Source: Pontederia crassipes | Taxonomy: Eukaryota > Streptophyta > Magnoliopsida > Commelinales > Pontederiaceae | Length of the DNA: 64,000 nt | Assembly (NCBI GenBank): GCA_030549335.1 | Contig: CM060188.1 | Span: 15,999,501 to 16,063,500, forward strand | Direction: 5' to 3' | In this document: positions 50,767 through 63,792 of the stretch, piece after piece | How the letters are laid out: every line of letters begins with the position of its first letter | Numbering within the stretch: position 1 is the stretch's first letter | Position numbers and translations under genes: made by a program | The notes under the pieces: model-generated | What the model saw: only the letters and a program-made list of their open reading frames with translations | Database searches by the model: none | Told to the model about the DNA's origin: nothing

Positions 50767-51426
50767 GGATAAATGCACCTTCAGAACGTCTATTCTCTGA
50801 AAGAATGCGGAGCATATCACAATCATACATTTATCATCCGGCCCATGTTAATCTTCACCGAAAGGTGACTCACGAGCCACCTTCTTCTCCTTTTGCTTCC
50901 TCTCCTTCGACTTCCGAACATGATAAAATGAAGCATGGGAAGGCCTACAGATAGTAAGCAACATTATTTTCGCCAGACAGAACTTGCCATCTTGTGGGAT
51001 TGTCATTCTCCCCCTTCCTCTCCCTCAGCATTCGGCAAAGGTCGAACAAAGCAAACACAGAGGAATGGTGAACGACGAGCGAGTTGTGGCGCAAGGGACC
51101 GACCGTGAGCAGGGGAAGAAGATGGCGCAGGGGATCGATCGTCAGCGAAGGGCGAATGGAGCATATGCAGAGGAATGACGAATGAGGTGCGGCACGAGGG
51201 AAAGAAGATGGCACAGGGGATTGTCGTCGAAGGGCGAACGCAGTAGACCTGGAGGAACGACACACAGCAAACGAGGCGTCACGCATGGACTAATCGCGAA
51301 GTTGCTATAGGGAACGATCACAAGTAGGGGAATATGAACATCCACCGCCCGTAAGATTAAAAGTGAACGTTTGTGATTTGCTCTGCATCCCTCCAGAAAA
51401 TGAGCTCTCTGGAAGTGCATTTATCC
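50767..51426. mobile_element. MITE-like element, 660 bp
   Basis: The left end ggataaatgcaccttcaga and the reverse complement of the right end, ggataaatgcacttccaga, match at 17 of 19 bases. The flanks are TA-rich (tatatata), so the target duplication cannot be fixed. The core 50940-51300 has imperfect repeats such as agaggaatg(g/a)(t/c)gaa and gaagatggc(g/a)cagggga. Frames on both strands in the core are shadows of those repeats. Confidence 0.6.
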
Positions 51427-52155
51427 CTGTATATATTCACAATTTATACGTGTTAATACAATTTCTTATATGCACAAATTTAATAAATATATTATAATCA
51501 TATGTTTAAAATTTTGATTATTAAAATTAAACCTCGCATAATGTTAATAATTGATAAGTTCGAAAAGATAACCTATATATTATTAGTCAACTAATTACGT
51601 TGTTCTTCTAAAATTATCATACGTTTGAATTATCAGTTTTAAAACATTAGCTGTAAGATTGCCAAAACTTTGATTGAAACTTAAACTTGTAAAAAAGAGT
51701 ACTATCTTTTGATAATTCTGATATATCACAGTGTTGTATGGACAAGTAAAGGAGGAATTTTTTAAAAAAAATATGAATATTAACGAGATCGGAAGACTTC
51801 TGCTCTTGATATATAATATAAAATTATATTTGTCATTCTTTTTTTTTAAGTATACAAGAAAAATATTTTTTTATATTTCTAATTCATCTACAATTAATAC
51901 CAATGTGCCCCTCGATTTTTTTTTCGTTAAGAGAAAGAAACATAATGTTTTAGCTCAAATCGAGAAAAAAAAATACAGGTCGATCATGTGCATATACGTA
52001 TGAATAACAGCCCTTAAGAGTTAAGACCAACTTCCAAACACTATAATTAGTCCCATTTGGTCATAATTGCCAGTTTTGGCTTCTTCTCGCCGTTAATTAC
52101 AACCATTTTTAAATTGATTTCCAAAATATCTGCTATTATTTGTTATACTTATTCC
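51427..52155. other. AT-rich 5' flank of the acidic protein gene
   Basis: No gene seen. Frames such as 51731-52003 are AT-rich (Lys/Asn/Phe) and lack any domain. Confidence 0.45.
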
Positions 52156-52162
52156 TATAAAT
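52156..52162 (+). promoter_or_regulatory. TATA box of the acidic acylated protein gene
   Basis: tataaat lies 118 bases upstream of the ATG at 52274. A CT-rich leader (ctctctccctcaaaccgctc and following) occupies the space between, as in many plant 5' UTRs. Confidence 0.6.
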
Positions 52163-52273
52163 TACTCTTGTTCAACTCTCTCTCCCTCAAACCGCTCTCT
52201 GTGTCTCTCCTATCTCTCTCCTCCCTCCCTCTCACACACACTCTCAGATATCATTCTCCGGCGCTCGTAAGCC

Positions 52274-53311
52274 ATGGGTTGCAATGGTTCAAAGCAGCAG
52301 CAAGACGTCGCCACCGGAAACACGGTGACCCGTCTCCTCCGAAGGAAATCCGCCGTCTCCGAAGGCACGTTGTCTTCGACGTCGTCGACGGCGACGACGA
52401 CCGCCACCGCCGCAACGGACGCGGCCGTCGCCGGCGAGGATTCCTCCAAGCACATCGACACTCCTCCGGCTAATGAGAAATCTGAGGCGGATCAGTCGCC
52501 GGTGGTGGACGTGGAAGAAACGAAGCAGAGCCCTGCGTGCTCATCAGACCTCGCCGCCACGGGGAGCGAAGCTGCGGAGGTCCACGACCATGCGACCGAC
52601 GTGCCCCTGCATGTTGACCACGCAGGTGAGACGACGGTGGCCACAGGAAGCGAAGATGCTGTACCAGAGAAGAAGGTGGAGGAGAACGTGGACGTCGCAG
52701 AGAAAGAGGACTCAACTCTTAGCACCAAAGACGACGATGGTACGTGAAATTAAATGAATGGCAATATTATGCATGCATTTCGTTGTTACCGAATTTATTG
52801 GTGCACGGTGTGTATATAATTATATATATACTCGATCTTTGAAAAATATTGGTGTTTTATAAAATGCCTAATTATTTGAAACAATATACATAATAATTAG
52901 CGAAAAATCTACAAATATATTTTTTGCGAGAGGTAGAAAATCTAGTACTTACTGTGGTGTGAACAAAAGAGGCAACAATAAAGTTTAATTATTAATAATA
53001 ATTAATCATGCGCTAATTATTATAACAATAAACGATGTTTTAGATGAAAAAAAATAAATGTGTAATTTTGGAAACATAATTTTAAATACGATTTTGGATT
53101 TATGTTCTGAAACTTAGCAAATATACTATCGATGATTAATTATTGTGAAACGTGGGATTTGACAGGGGAATCAATCGGCTTGCACTCCATGGACTTCAAG
53201 GAGGCCATCTCTGTTGAGGAAGCAGCGCAGGTGGAGGCAATTAATGTTTCAGAAACCAACGATGCAAAAGAGGACGAACAACTGATTGGCAAGGAATCGT
53301 CAACCGATTGA
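52274..53311 (+). CDS. Acidic low-complexity protein with N-acylation signal, 203 aa, 2 exons
   Basis: Exon 1 is 52274-52739 and exon 2 is 53166-53311. The donor is gatg|gtacgt and the acceptor ttgacag|ggg; the join is in phase and ends at TGA. The protein starts MGCNGSKQQQ: Gly2 is a candidate for N-myristoylation and Cys3 for palmitoylation, which would place it at the plasma membrane. A basic patch with Arg follows (VTRLLRRKSAVSEG, near residue 20), then a long region rich in Ala, Thr, Ser, Glu and Asp with no predicted fold. Exon 2 has a more patterned stretch, IGLHSMDFKEAISVEEAAQV. The ATG context ccATGGG is strong. I recognise no enzyme family; a membrane-tethered disordered adaptor is a guess. 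Exon 1 is much more GC-rich than the flanks. Confidence 0.75.
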
Positions 53312-54844
53312 ATGCTGCTTCTTTTTTTTTCCTGGATTCATGCAATTCGTGTGATTGTGGTGACAAGAAAAAAAAGGGAAAAAAAGATGGCAGAATATAT
53401 GTACCCTACAAGTCGAAAACAAAATCCTTGGTTTCTGTTTATTCGGCTGCATCACGAACTTCTCATTTAACTTCAAAGTTATCTTCCCTTTCCTCTCTAT
53501 GTCAATTCTCACTTTGAATCTTTACTTGGACATACATATATATTATATATGACGGCGTTAGAAAATCTGAAGAACTTATATAAACTTTCTTTGATGAAAA
53601 TGAATTTATAAGGTAAGTAATTTAGAAAGTGAATTTTCGGAAAGTGTTTTTTTTTTTGCGTTTATTATAAAACTCTTCAAGGCTGCATTAAATATAAAGT
53701 ATAATTTTATTATTAATAAAAATATAAGTATAAATTAAAATTTTATGGAAAAAATTGTTAACAAATATATTTCTAAATATAAAAATATTTCAATATATAA
53801 TTAAATACTATAATTTTTAATAAATTTATAAGTAATAACAAATATTATATTAAACTTTTATTATAAATAACTTATTTTATAATATAAATGTGTGAGAGAA
53901 AGAAAATAAGAAAATGAAATTAGAAAAAAATGTCACATCAATTAAAAAAAGGAACCCATATGTCATTATGAATTGTACCATAGCACTTTCACCTTGGAGT
54001 CAAGATAAGGATGGATATCTCATACTCCTGATTTTTTGAGCGTTCAAGGCTCAAATTCTTCACTTTGAACATTAAACATGTTCATGATAAAAGGTAAAAA
54101 TGTCATTTAACATTGAATCGAAAATCATGGAATAATAATTTGTAGTAAGTCATATGTACTCGGGCCGGACAAGGTCAATTTTGGGTCGGACTGCCTTGAA
54201 ATTGGGTTAGGCGTAATAAGCTTGGATGGGATTGCTCCTATTTCTTTTTCTCACTTTTCTTTCATGGAAATATGGGTCATTTCCTAAAAATTAGGTCGGA
54301 TCATCATGATCAAATGTCGAAAGAGTTGTCTAAAGGATTTTTTTCTATTCTACTTCGGAACCCTGATTGAGTTATGGGTCGATGCGGGCTCAATGGAAAC
54401 CCAACAACATCTATTCATACTCTTGAATGGAACTCGAGCGATTTTACATGAAAATCAAGCCGAGTTTACATCGAATCTGGATGGATAGTGTCGATAAAAA
54501 TGTGTCAAAAAATATTGTAGAACCCATGTCATATTTCAAGCAACTCGGGTCGAATTCTGACAAAAGCATAACTTATTTGATTTTTTTGTCAACTTTAATC
54601 GAGATTTTGAGTACTAAAACAATATGATATTGGATAACTATCTTATGAAACTTATTAACAGTGACTCCAATGTTATTTGACAGAAGGATGTGCCACGAAA
54701 AGATGGCCAAAAGTTTCAGCCATCGAGAGAGAGAAAACATATTACAAATATGGAGGAAAAATCAAATGGAGAAAGGGAGAAATATAGCTTGAAAGATATT
54801 TTTTGAGTCCTATTTATAGAGAAACATCCCCTTAGTTTTAATAT
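53312..54844. other. 3' flank and intergenic DNA
   Basis: The first 200-250 bases are probably the 3' UTR. The rest is AT-rich with repeat-like stretches; gggtcggatcatcatg and gggccggacaagg near 54170-54310 recall the GGGT-type repeats. No supported gene. Confidence 0.45.
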
Positions 54845-55350
54845 AAGATTATTTTTCATAAATCATTCATAAATTATAATAATTTTTCACATTTAACTAT
54901 AAACTTAATTTTTTGAATCCCTAAATTATCGTGACTTTTTCATTTTAATCCTCTCATCAACTTCTGTTACATTTTCTGTTAGTTTTACTTTTTCTCATTT
55001 ATGAAAAGACATAATTATCTCTCCCTCTATAACACATTAAATAATAAACATAAAAAAAGAAAAAAATATTGGAACACTTAATTTTTATGGCTGAATTTGA
55101 GGGGACCGACTCAAGGAACATTTTTTTCCTTTTTTTAAAATTTCATATTTATTATATGTTATGGAGGGAGGGGTAATTTAGTTTTTTATAAATGTGAAAA
55201 AACAAAAATAACATAAATGTAATAGTAATGGACGGTAGAATTAAAGTGAAAATGTCACGATAGTTTAAAAATTTAAAAAAATAAATTGATAATTTGAGGT
55301 TCGATATGAAAAATTGTGATAATTTATAGATGGTTTATTGAAATAACCAT
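54845..55350. mobile_element. Foldback/MITE-like element with arms of about 110 bp
   Basis: The left arm (54849-54960) contains ttataataatttttcacat, then ctaaattatcgtgacttttt and cattttaatcc. The right arm (55235-55345), reverse complemented, contains ttatcacaatttttcatat, then aactatcgtgacattttc and ctttaattc in the same order and spacing. The core has ggggaccgactcaaggaac. No coding capacity and no certain target duplication. Confidence 0.6.
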
Positions 55351-56422
55351 AAACTTCTAATCACACTTCCTATCTGGTATCCATAATTCATCTTTTATTT
55401 ACCTTAAAATTTTGTAATCAATTAATTAATATCACTATATTTATTGTTTTCCATAATTAACATAATTATTTATTATATTTTATTTCTGAATATTTATATT
55501 TTTAAAGCTCTTAATTTAAACCTCCTCAAGAGTCTTAATCCAATCCTACATCCAACTTCATCCCTTATCTTTTTTTAATTATCTTTTCTTTATTTTATCT
55601 CTCATAAACATTAATTATTCATGAGTTTTCAAAAATTTTAAAAAATTATTCTTATATTTAAATATTTGGAATACAATAATAAAATATTATTTTATATTTT
55701 CAATATTTTTTGACATAAAACTTTTATCTTAACTCTCATTAGAAGTCTTTTATACCTTAAAGTTATGGTTAGACTGAAATTAAAATTTTAAATCCCTAAT
55801 CTCATTATAACTTCAATTTTGAATCTAATCATCTTTTCCTATTTCGTATATAGTCGCACTTTTATTCTAATTCAAACATTTTCTTATATTTCTTTTCCAT
55901 CTTTACTTATCCTTTCTCTAACTACACTTTTATTCTTTTTAAACTTTAACTTTCTTTCACAATTCTCAAATTTTGGATTTTTTAAACTACGAAAATGAAT
56001 TAAATTTTTTTCGAGGTTCTTGGAGTCTTTTTTAATTATTTATTTTATATTTTAAAAATGATCTCACGTGGACCAATTGCTCGTCTGGAGGAGAGAAAAA
56101 TAAGTTGGGTGGACGTTACGCCGACAATGCGATAAAAAAACGGTCGGTTGTAGATGAAAAAGACATTTTGTAGAAGAAAATAATAGTTAGATGGCAATTT
56201 AATTACAAAATTGAAAGATAAAATTAAAAAATGATCAAAATTAAATGCATTTAGTGAAATTTATCTTGTTAAAAATACGATCTAATAAAATTATTTAAAC
56301 TTGAAGATGGGTCAATTTTTTTATTTATAAATAATGTACATAATCGTTAACCGGATCGACAAGGGATTCTAGGAACCCAAAAAATTGACTTTTTCTTTCA
56401 CAGTTTAAGATATTGCAAGTGG
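55351..56422. other. AT-rich intergenic DNA
   Basis: No supported gene. The short segment 56060-56150 (gtggacgttacgccgacaat) is GC-richer without an open frame. Confidence 0.45.
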
Positions 56423-56654
56423 AGTGTTAACTATTTTGAACTTCCAATTCCACCGCTGGCAAGAGCAGGAGAGGCGATGGGGTAGCTGTGTGCTCCTCCG
56501 GCTCCCTTCTTCCCTCTTTCTGGCCTTCCCCTTCCCCTCCCCTCTTCCCTTAGGTTGCTGCGTGCTCCTTCCAGCCTCCTCCTTCCCTATCTTCGGCGCC
56601 CCCTTCCCTTTCCCTCTTCCCCCTTTCCTCTCTCCTCTGGCATTTTTCTCCTCC

Positions 56655-58434
56655 ATGGCGTCCTCTTCCACTCAACTTCCACTCTCTTTTATCTTGTCCT
56701 TCCCCCCGCTTCCATCCTCCTCCCAAGCCCTTCCATCGGTGTCTGGAACCAACCCCCCTCCCGTCCAAGCAAGCTTAGATCGCTGGTCGAACATTGTGCA
56801 GGTTCGCCGCAGTACGCCTCAGATCTCTCAGCGGCAGTGGAGGCATTTGCAAGAAACTATCACAGCGGCGGTCGATATTCCCCTCGTAGATGTCGAGCAA
56901 CAACTTGAGGTGGCCGAACGGAGTTTGGTTGGCCGTTTTCTTGGTGGTCGTGAAGACATTGTTGCTCTTATGTCGGCGTTACCACAGATCTGAAATAACT
57001 CCGGCCATATCACTATGCGTGAGCTCGGTAATGCGTATCTTTTATATACTTTCTCGAATATTGATGATTATTTGCAGGTCCTCACCATGTCGCCGGAATC
57101 CTTCCGTGGGCATCTCCTGCCGATCAGCAAGTACCAGCCATACTTTTCGACCATTTGAGGAACATCCAAGCTCCATGCCGGTATGGATACAGCTCCCAGG
57201 GCCCGCCTTCGAGCTGTGTTCGTTCGCGGCCATTCAGCGTATTGCGCATCACTTCGGCACCCCCTCTCCGTGTTGACATCTCATCGAAACACGAGGCTTG
57301 CCGGACACCCCATTTCTGTGTCGATATGTGTAGCAAGGGACCGGTGAAAAAGGGATTATGGATCAACTTGCCTGATGGTAGTCGTTTGTTTCAAAGAGTA
57401 TTATATGAAAACGTTCTTATGTTTTGTTTCAAGTGTGGCCTTGTCGGACATCGGTTGGAGCAGTGTCCGGCATCCAAGGATCCTACTACCCCTGGTGCGG
57501 CAGGCGGCGTCCTACTCTACGGCCCCTGGATGCTTGCTTCCACGGCTCCTCGGCGCAACCCCTCTCAGATCCCGGGACCGAACAGGAAGACCTCTTCGCT
57601 TGGTGCGGCGGCGGGCACGGTGGGGCTGCCGAGCGGCGCGACCTCACTGACGGGCATCCGTTCCGTACCAACGGACGTCTCTCCCTCTGTTACGGTGCAA
57701 ACGGTCACTAACACCTCTCTGGTTCCTTGTGCAGGACAGCTGGCCTCCACTTCGGGTGCGACGGTGGCCATGGCATGTGGCACCTGTCACACGGATGCAT
57801 CCAACGGTCCAAAGATTGGGTCCTTTTCCAACGACGTGGATACGTCTAATGTATTGTGCGATGCCCGATCTCTGCCGCGTGGACCAGTCCTGCCCTCTCC
57901 TTCACCTCCCTTTTTGTAACACCAAAATCGAATTCCCCCTCTCGTCCTGAGACACTAAACCCTAATCCCCATTTTTCTCGACCCTCGCCAGGCTCATCTC
58001 ACCGCACTCGGCCAGGATCCATGGCAGAGCAGCGCTCCTCTTCTTTAACGCGCGCTCCCCCTCTCGCACCTCTCAGCTCACTCCTTCCTCAACCGCAGAC
58101 CCCTTCTCTTACTCACGTTCCCGATTTGGTTCATGATTCGCTTATGAAAATAGTGCTAACTCATTTTTCTGCAGTGGATGTCGTGCATGATGGATCGGAT
58201 ACTAAAGACGAAATGGTCGATGAGGAGCTTGTCGCTGAGCCTCCTCCCACCCGTTCAGATGCGAAGCGCTTTGATGTGCATCGGGCGGCAGTCTCCTTGG
58301 AGCCTCCCTTTCTCTAGTGTCCAGCGCAGATTCCTCAATCCAAAGGTAAGAAGATTGCTAACCAAAAGAAATCATCTAACTCTCACGTGCATGGACCACC
58401 GGCGAGACCCGTCGGCGTTGATCTCAACAAATGA
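56655..58434 (+). pseudogene. LINE ORF1, RNA-binding protein with CCHC knuckle, broken
   Basis: The start is ATG 56655 (MASSSTQLPLSF). The DUF4283-type region runs from EVAERSLVGRFLGGREDIVA through NAYLLYTFSNIDDYL and MPVWIQLPGPAFELCSF. The knuckle CFKCGLVGHRLEQC begins at 57425. Breaks: TGA at 56991-56993 where Trp is expected; frame changes near 57150, near 57270 and near 57900; TAG at 58315-58317. The last segment (to VGVDLNK) ends at TGA 58432-58434, which overlaps the ATG of ORF2. The intact protein would coat the LINE RNA. Confidence 0.85.
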
Positions 58435-61400
58435 AGCTTCTTAGTTGGAACTGCCGGGGGGCCTTTTGTAGTAAGGTCCGAGAACGCCTCTCAGATATTA
58501 TTAATAAGGACCATCCAGATATCTTGATACTTCTTGAAACTCACTCTTTTGAATCTCGCTCCTCTCAAATGATCAAACGATTGGGTTCTAATTGGCAAGG
58601 TAACTTCGTTGATGGTTCGGGTCATGCTGGCGGGATCCTCCTTGCCTGGCGGGATCCGGCCATGGCCGTTTCGATTGTGGCAAAAAATCATCAATTTCTG
58701 AATGTTGTGATCACCTGTGATAACTTTTCCTTCATTCTTATGTGTATTTATGCTGACACTATTCCAGTTTTGCATTATGAGCTCTGGAAGTATCTCTTGG
58801 CTCCGGACATGCGTGACATCCCTTGGCTTGTGGTTGGGGATTTTAATTCCATCTCCTCGGCATCGGACAAAATCGAGGGTAAGCCTTTCTCATTCTCGAA
58901 GTCGACCAGGACCTTAAACAGTTTCATCTCCTCGCAGGGACTAATGGATGTTGAATGTAAGACTCAACGTTTCACTTGGTGCAACAATCGGCTGGGCACT
59001 GCGCGTATCATGTGTCGCTTAGACAGGATCCTTGCAAGTCCTCATTAGTTTATTTCTCATCCTCATATGTCCTTAAAATATCTTATTCGTCGCTGTTTCG
59101 ATCATTCTCCGTTGTTTTTTGAAACTAACAATCATGAGAAGAAAAAACGTTCTTTTAAATTTGAACATTTTTTGTTAGAATACGATGAAGCACACAATAT
59201 TATTCATCGAGTATGGAACAATAGAACTGTTGGACAATCCACCACAACATCTCTTAATCAAATAAAACATCAAATTCTCAACTGGAATCGTAACACACTG
59301 GGTAATCTCGAGTCGAAGCTAGAGCGCACCAAAATGAAAATTTCCGATCTTGAGCATCGGGACGACTCCTCTGGCCTTGATGACAACTCTGTTATCAAGC
59401 TGAGGTCCCTTTATCAACTTCATTCCGCTCTTCTCCGTCATATTACTCTCAAGTGGTGGAGCAAATCACGTGTTGCTTGGCTCCACCACGGAGATAAAAA
59501 TTCAAAATTTTTCCATATGTCTACCATTGTGAGACAGAGGCATAATATTATCTCTCAAGTTAGAAACCCTAACAATTCCAACTCCTTCATTACCAACGTT
59601 GATCAAATCACACACGAATTTGCCTCTCATTATACTGCGCTGTGGGTGCCTCCCGCAACTTCTGTCCCACCCATTAGTACTTGGCCTTCACTCCCTCAGC
59701 TCCCCGACTCCTGGGACCAGACTCTCTCGGCCCCTGTCACCAACCAGGAGATCAAGTATGCTTTATGGAGTTTACCCTGTGGAAAGGCCCCTGGGCTCGA
59801 TTGATACACTATTGAATTTTATCGTACCTATTTGGGCATCTTAGGAGACTCCATCACTGCTGAGATAAATCACTTTTTCCATAATGGTTACCTCCCTCCT
59901 GCTTGGTGTAAAACTTCCTTAATTTTTATTCCTAAGATCTCACTTGCTCTTAACATCACGGATTACATACCAATTGCCTTATGTAATGTTTTTTACATAG
60001 TGATTGCTAAGATCTTGACTGCGAGGTTGTGGCCCACGCTGCCTTTTCTAATCGACTCCTGTCAAAATGCCTTCATCAGTGGATGTTCTATTCATGATAA
60101 CATATTGACTGTTCAAGAGATTGCTCACTTTCTCTCACTGTGGGTAGACATAAATACATGATTTTAAAGGCTGATATGGCCAAAGCTTTTGATCGGGTTT
60201 CCTACTATGCTATTCATCATGTCCTTACTAATATAAACTTCCCCACAATCTTTGTCAAGTGGATTATGGCATGTGTCACCACTCCGGTCTTCCATTGTGT
60301 TATTAACGACAATCAATCTCATACATTCAAGAGTCACGTGGGGGTGCGCCAGGGTGACCCCTTGTCTCCTTACCTCTTTGTTCTAGTCACCCAGGTCCTC
60401 TCTTCCTTATTTCATCATCAGACTGCGTGCGACAACATCCAACCTTTTCGTATAAATAATTTTAATACTAGTCATCTTCTTTATGCCGACGACCTCCTCA
60501 TCCTCACTGCGGCTAACATCAAGAACTGTAGGAATATAAAAAGGACCTTGGAACACTATCATTCTCTCACTAATCAATGTATTAATCCTACTAAGTCTCA
60601 GGTTTTCCTACCTCCCTGCATATGTGCTAGACGACGACAATCTATTAGTAACTCCTTTGGCATTACCATTGGTTCTTTTTCTTTCAATTATCTTGGAGTT
60701 CCTATTTCATATAAATAGGTTACTGGAAGGCAGCATCTACTAATTGATAAGGTATCAAAGAAGCTTTCTGGTTGGAAGAGTAAGTTGCTTAATCAAGCTG
60801 GTAGAACCACATTAATTAAAGCTGTTATTAATGCTATACCAACTCATACTCTTGCTTCCACTTATATTACTGCATCAACCATTGCTATGCTTGAGAAGCT
60901 ATCTCGTAGGTTCTTGTGGTCCTCACCACATAATGGTAAGGCTTGTCATCTCGTTGCTTGGGTTACTGTACAACTTCACACTTCTCTTGGGGACTGGGCA
61001 TTCGAAGCTTGTCTTCTGTCCAGACTTCCCTTATGGCCAAGAAGGTTTTTGATATTCTGAACCAATCTAACTCTCTGTGGTTTAATCTTGTTCGAAACAT
61101 ATATGGTATTTTGCATCATTGGGATATTCCTATTTATCCGCGCTCTCCGGCCAGATGTTGGAAAAATATTATCAATTGTCTCTGTAGGATTAGGAGTGGT
61201 ATTCAGCGCCATATTGGGGATGGCTGCACTACGTTTGTTACAAAGGATCCATGGCTGTTTAATATTCATTTCAATTTCATGCCTACTTATTTAAATGTTA
61301 ATGCTAATTTTCACAATCTCAATGTATCTTATCTTATTCTTGATCACACCTGGGATGTTCATAAACTCTCCAATCTGTTTGGCCCCCTCCTGGTTTCTCG

Positions 61401-62534
61401 TATTACTGAGTTAAGCTTACCCCTCTCGACCTGTGATGACCGGTGGATTTGGTGCCCGGATCCTTTGGGGCGTGCCACCACTGCTAATACTTACAGATTC
61501 TTATATGGCAGGGCAACTCCACAATCTCGGCTTGGTGAGCAATCCTGGACTATAATTTGGAGGATCAACATTCCGCAAAAGCTCAAAATTTTCTTATGAA
61601 AAATTTCACATAATAGATTGCCTACTCTTGATTTCCTTAGTCATTTTAATTCTGCTATTAATCCGGTATGCGCTTTATGTGGAACTTCTTATGAATGTTT
61701 GTCACATTTGTTTTTTGATTGCTCTTTCACGCGTAATATATGGCATTTATTTGTCTTTAACACGGGTTATCATTTTTAAATTTCGTGATTCCTGGTCTTT
61801 CGGATAGTGGATCGAGGAGGGTGGCGACCTTGAGGCCCCCTAAAGGGACTGTCTGAGATCACTTTTTGTTTTTGTCTTGTGGCATATTTGACTTTCGTGG
61901 AACGATGCCCATTTCTAGTCCATGATTGCTATCGCTAGAGTTGTGTGGGAGAGGGCCCTTGCAAGTCATAACGAATATGCTATTATCACTCGGTCTGAGG
62001 CACATAGCATCATCCCCCCAACCCTCCGTGGTTCGGTGGGAGCCCCTGGCGACGGGTTGGGTTCGTCTCAACTCGGATGGTTCATTTTGGGAATCCGATT
62101 CCTCTGGGGGTGCAGGTTTCATTATGCGATCTTCTGATGGTCGGTTTCTTTTTGTAGGTGCTACTAAGGCTTTTGGTACTTCGACTCTGGAGATTGAAGT
62201 TAAGGCTTTGCTGGATGAAATCAAGTGGTGTACTCTACAGGACTACAAGTTTATGGACTGCCGGATTGATTCGAAGCATCTTGTGCAGATTATCAACAGG
62301 GATACTCCTTGCCCATGGCGTATTCAAAATGTTGTCAGGAACATTTCACATTACATTTCTATGCTTGAGGACTTCAAATGTACACACATATACCGTATTG
62401 CCAATAGGGTTGCCGATTTTTTGTCCCGTCTCGATCGAACTATGGCCGTAGACATCTTTTGGGAGGATTGCTCCTCGCCGGGTCTCCTCGATATTTTGTA
62501 TCAGGACTATCCTGATTTAATCAGTAATAATTAA
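58431..62534 (+). pseudogene. LINE ORF2: endonuclease, reverse transcriptase, RNase H; broken
   Basis: The endonuclease begins MKLLSWNCRGAFCSKVRERL, with ILLETHS, WLVVGDFNS, CRLDRIL and FDHSPL as catalytic or conserved sites of the apurinic-type fold. The reverse transcriptase includes LWSLPCGKAPGLD, LKADMAKAFDRV, GVRQGDPLSPYLF and YADD (60482-60493), so the catalytic aspartates remain. A Cys-His region follows (CALCGTSYECLSHLFFDC, near 61670). The RNase H has LNSDGSF, LEIEVKALL, RIDSKHL and NRVADFLSR with all acidic residues. Breaks: stops at 59046, 59802, 60716 and 61597; frameshifts near 60145, 60980 and 61780. The intact enzyme would nick DNA and copy the RNA in place. Confidence 0.93.
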
Positions 62535-62568
62535 TATTTCATCTTTAAAAAAAAGTGTTAACTATTTT

Positions 62569-63792
62569 CAATTTCAAAGATGTTTTATATATATACATAT
62601 ATATAAACTTGTCCAGGAAATTGGGCGTCCCCAAAATATGAGTTGCACGACGCAGCAGGATACAATAGATTCCCCATTTTCTGGGGATTGTTGTACAAAC
62701 TTTTAGCCACTCCATTTGCAAGGATTTGCTTGGACAAATTATAATAAGGGAAAAGGAGGAGAAAAAGAAGAAGGGAAAGGAAGGGAGATAAAGAGGGAGA
62801 ATCTTCGTAGTAAGTGAATGGAGAATTATATTTTTTCATCAAAATTTATAAAGTCAATTGAAATTGACAAATAAGTATTTTCATATAATAAGTCATTTTC
62901 TCTCTCTTCCCTCTGTTTTGGAGTTGAAAAATAGAGGGAAATTTCCCCTCCATTTTCTCTCATTATTTATTTGCAAATAGAAATTCAAAGAAGGAAAAAA
63001 ATAAATATTCTTCCTTCCATTATCATCTTTTAACACTCCTCCCCTCAGGGGCTAAAAGCAAAATTGACAAAAATCAAAATATTGAATAAAATTGCAAGAG
63101 TCCACAAAATAGGGAATATTTAAAAAAATATAAAAGTTTTAACATTTAACTTTTAAACTTTGTATTAATAAGCTAGATTTCCAATTTATATTTCCTAAAA
63201 AATTGCATTAATAAGATGAGATACTGAGAACCTTGCAGACAGTCATTAGCCATTCTTAACCTGAGATTTAGAAACACGAGACTAATACAATCTAACAAAA
63301 GGAGGGTATCTAACAAAAGAGTTATTATTGTATGGAATTGGAAAATTATGCATTCGTTGACATAAATTTTACCCTCTCGACCTAGCAAGAAACGAGAGCT
63401 TTGGAATAGATAAAAAATTTGCCAATACCATTTTTATTATTCATTTGGCTATTTTCTTTGTTAAGTTTCATTTGTAAAAAACATAGATAGAGGCGAAAGG
63501 AGAAAAAAAAAGAAAGGCCGTTATAACTTTTTCGTAGCTTAAGATGGGTATAAATTCGTTTCATCGAAAAAAAAAAAAGAATGTTAATGCAATTGGTACG
63601 GATATATCATTCTTTAAAAATAGTGAAAATTTAAGAAAAAAGAAGTTGGACCCGGGACAAAAAACAAAAATACGAGAAGGAGAAAGAAAGTCATATTTTT
63701 TTCATGTAAAATATAGTGAATAAACGTATAAAAACATTATTTATTTAACTTAATAATAAATATTTTTGCTATGTAACTTGAAAAATATATTT
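62569..63792. other. AT-rich intergenic DNA
   Basis: No supported gene. Purine-rich on the plus strand at 62755-62800 (aaggaggagaaaaagaagaa). Short frames on the minus strand are composition effects. Confidence 0.45.

Larger units (their letters stand above)
56438..62553 (+). mobile_element. Full-length L1-type LINE, 6.1 kb, inactive
   Basis: The element sits between agtgttaactatttt at 56423-56437 and at 62554-62568, a perfect 15-bp target duplication, and ends in eight A residues. The order is a pyrimidine-rich leader, ORF1 with a zinc knuckle, ORF2 with endonuclease, reverse transcriptase, Cys-His region and a C-terminal RNase H. That layout is the plant L1 clade with an added plant-type RNase H. 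Both ORFs carry stops and frameshifts. Retained 5' end, intact duplication and poly(A) show a complete insertion that has since decayed. Confidence 0.95.

Noticed and set aside
50945..51420. Minus-strand frames of 86 to 113 aa
   Set aside because: They lie inside a MITE-like element and follow its internal repeats; no domain.
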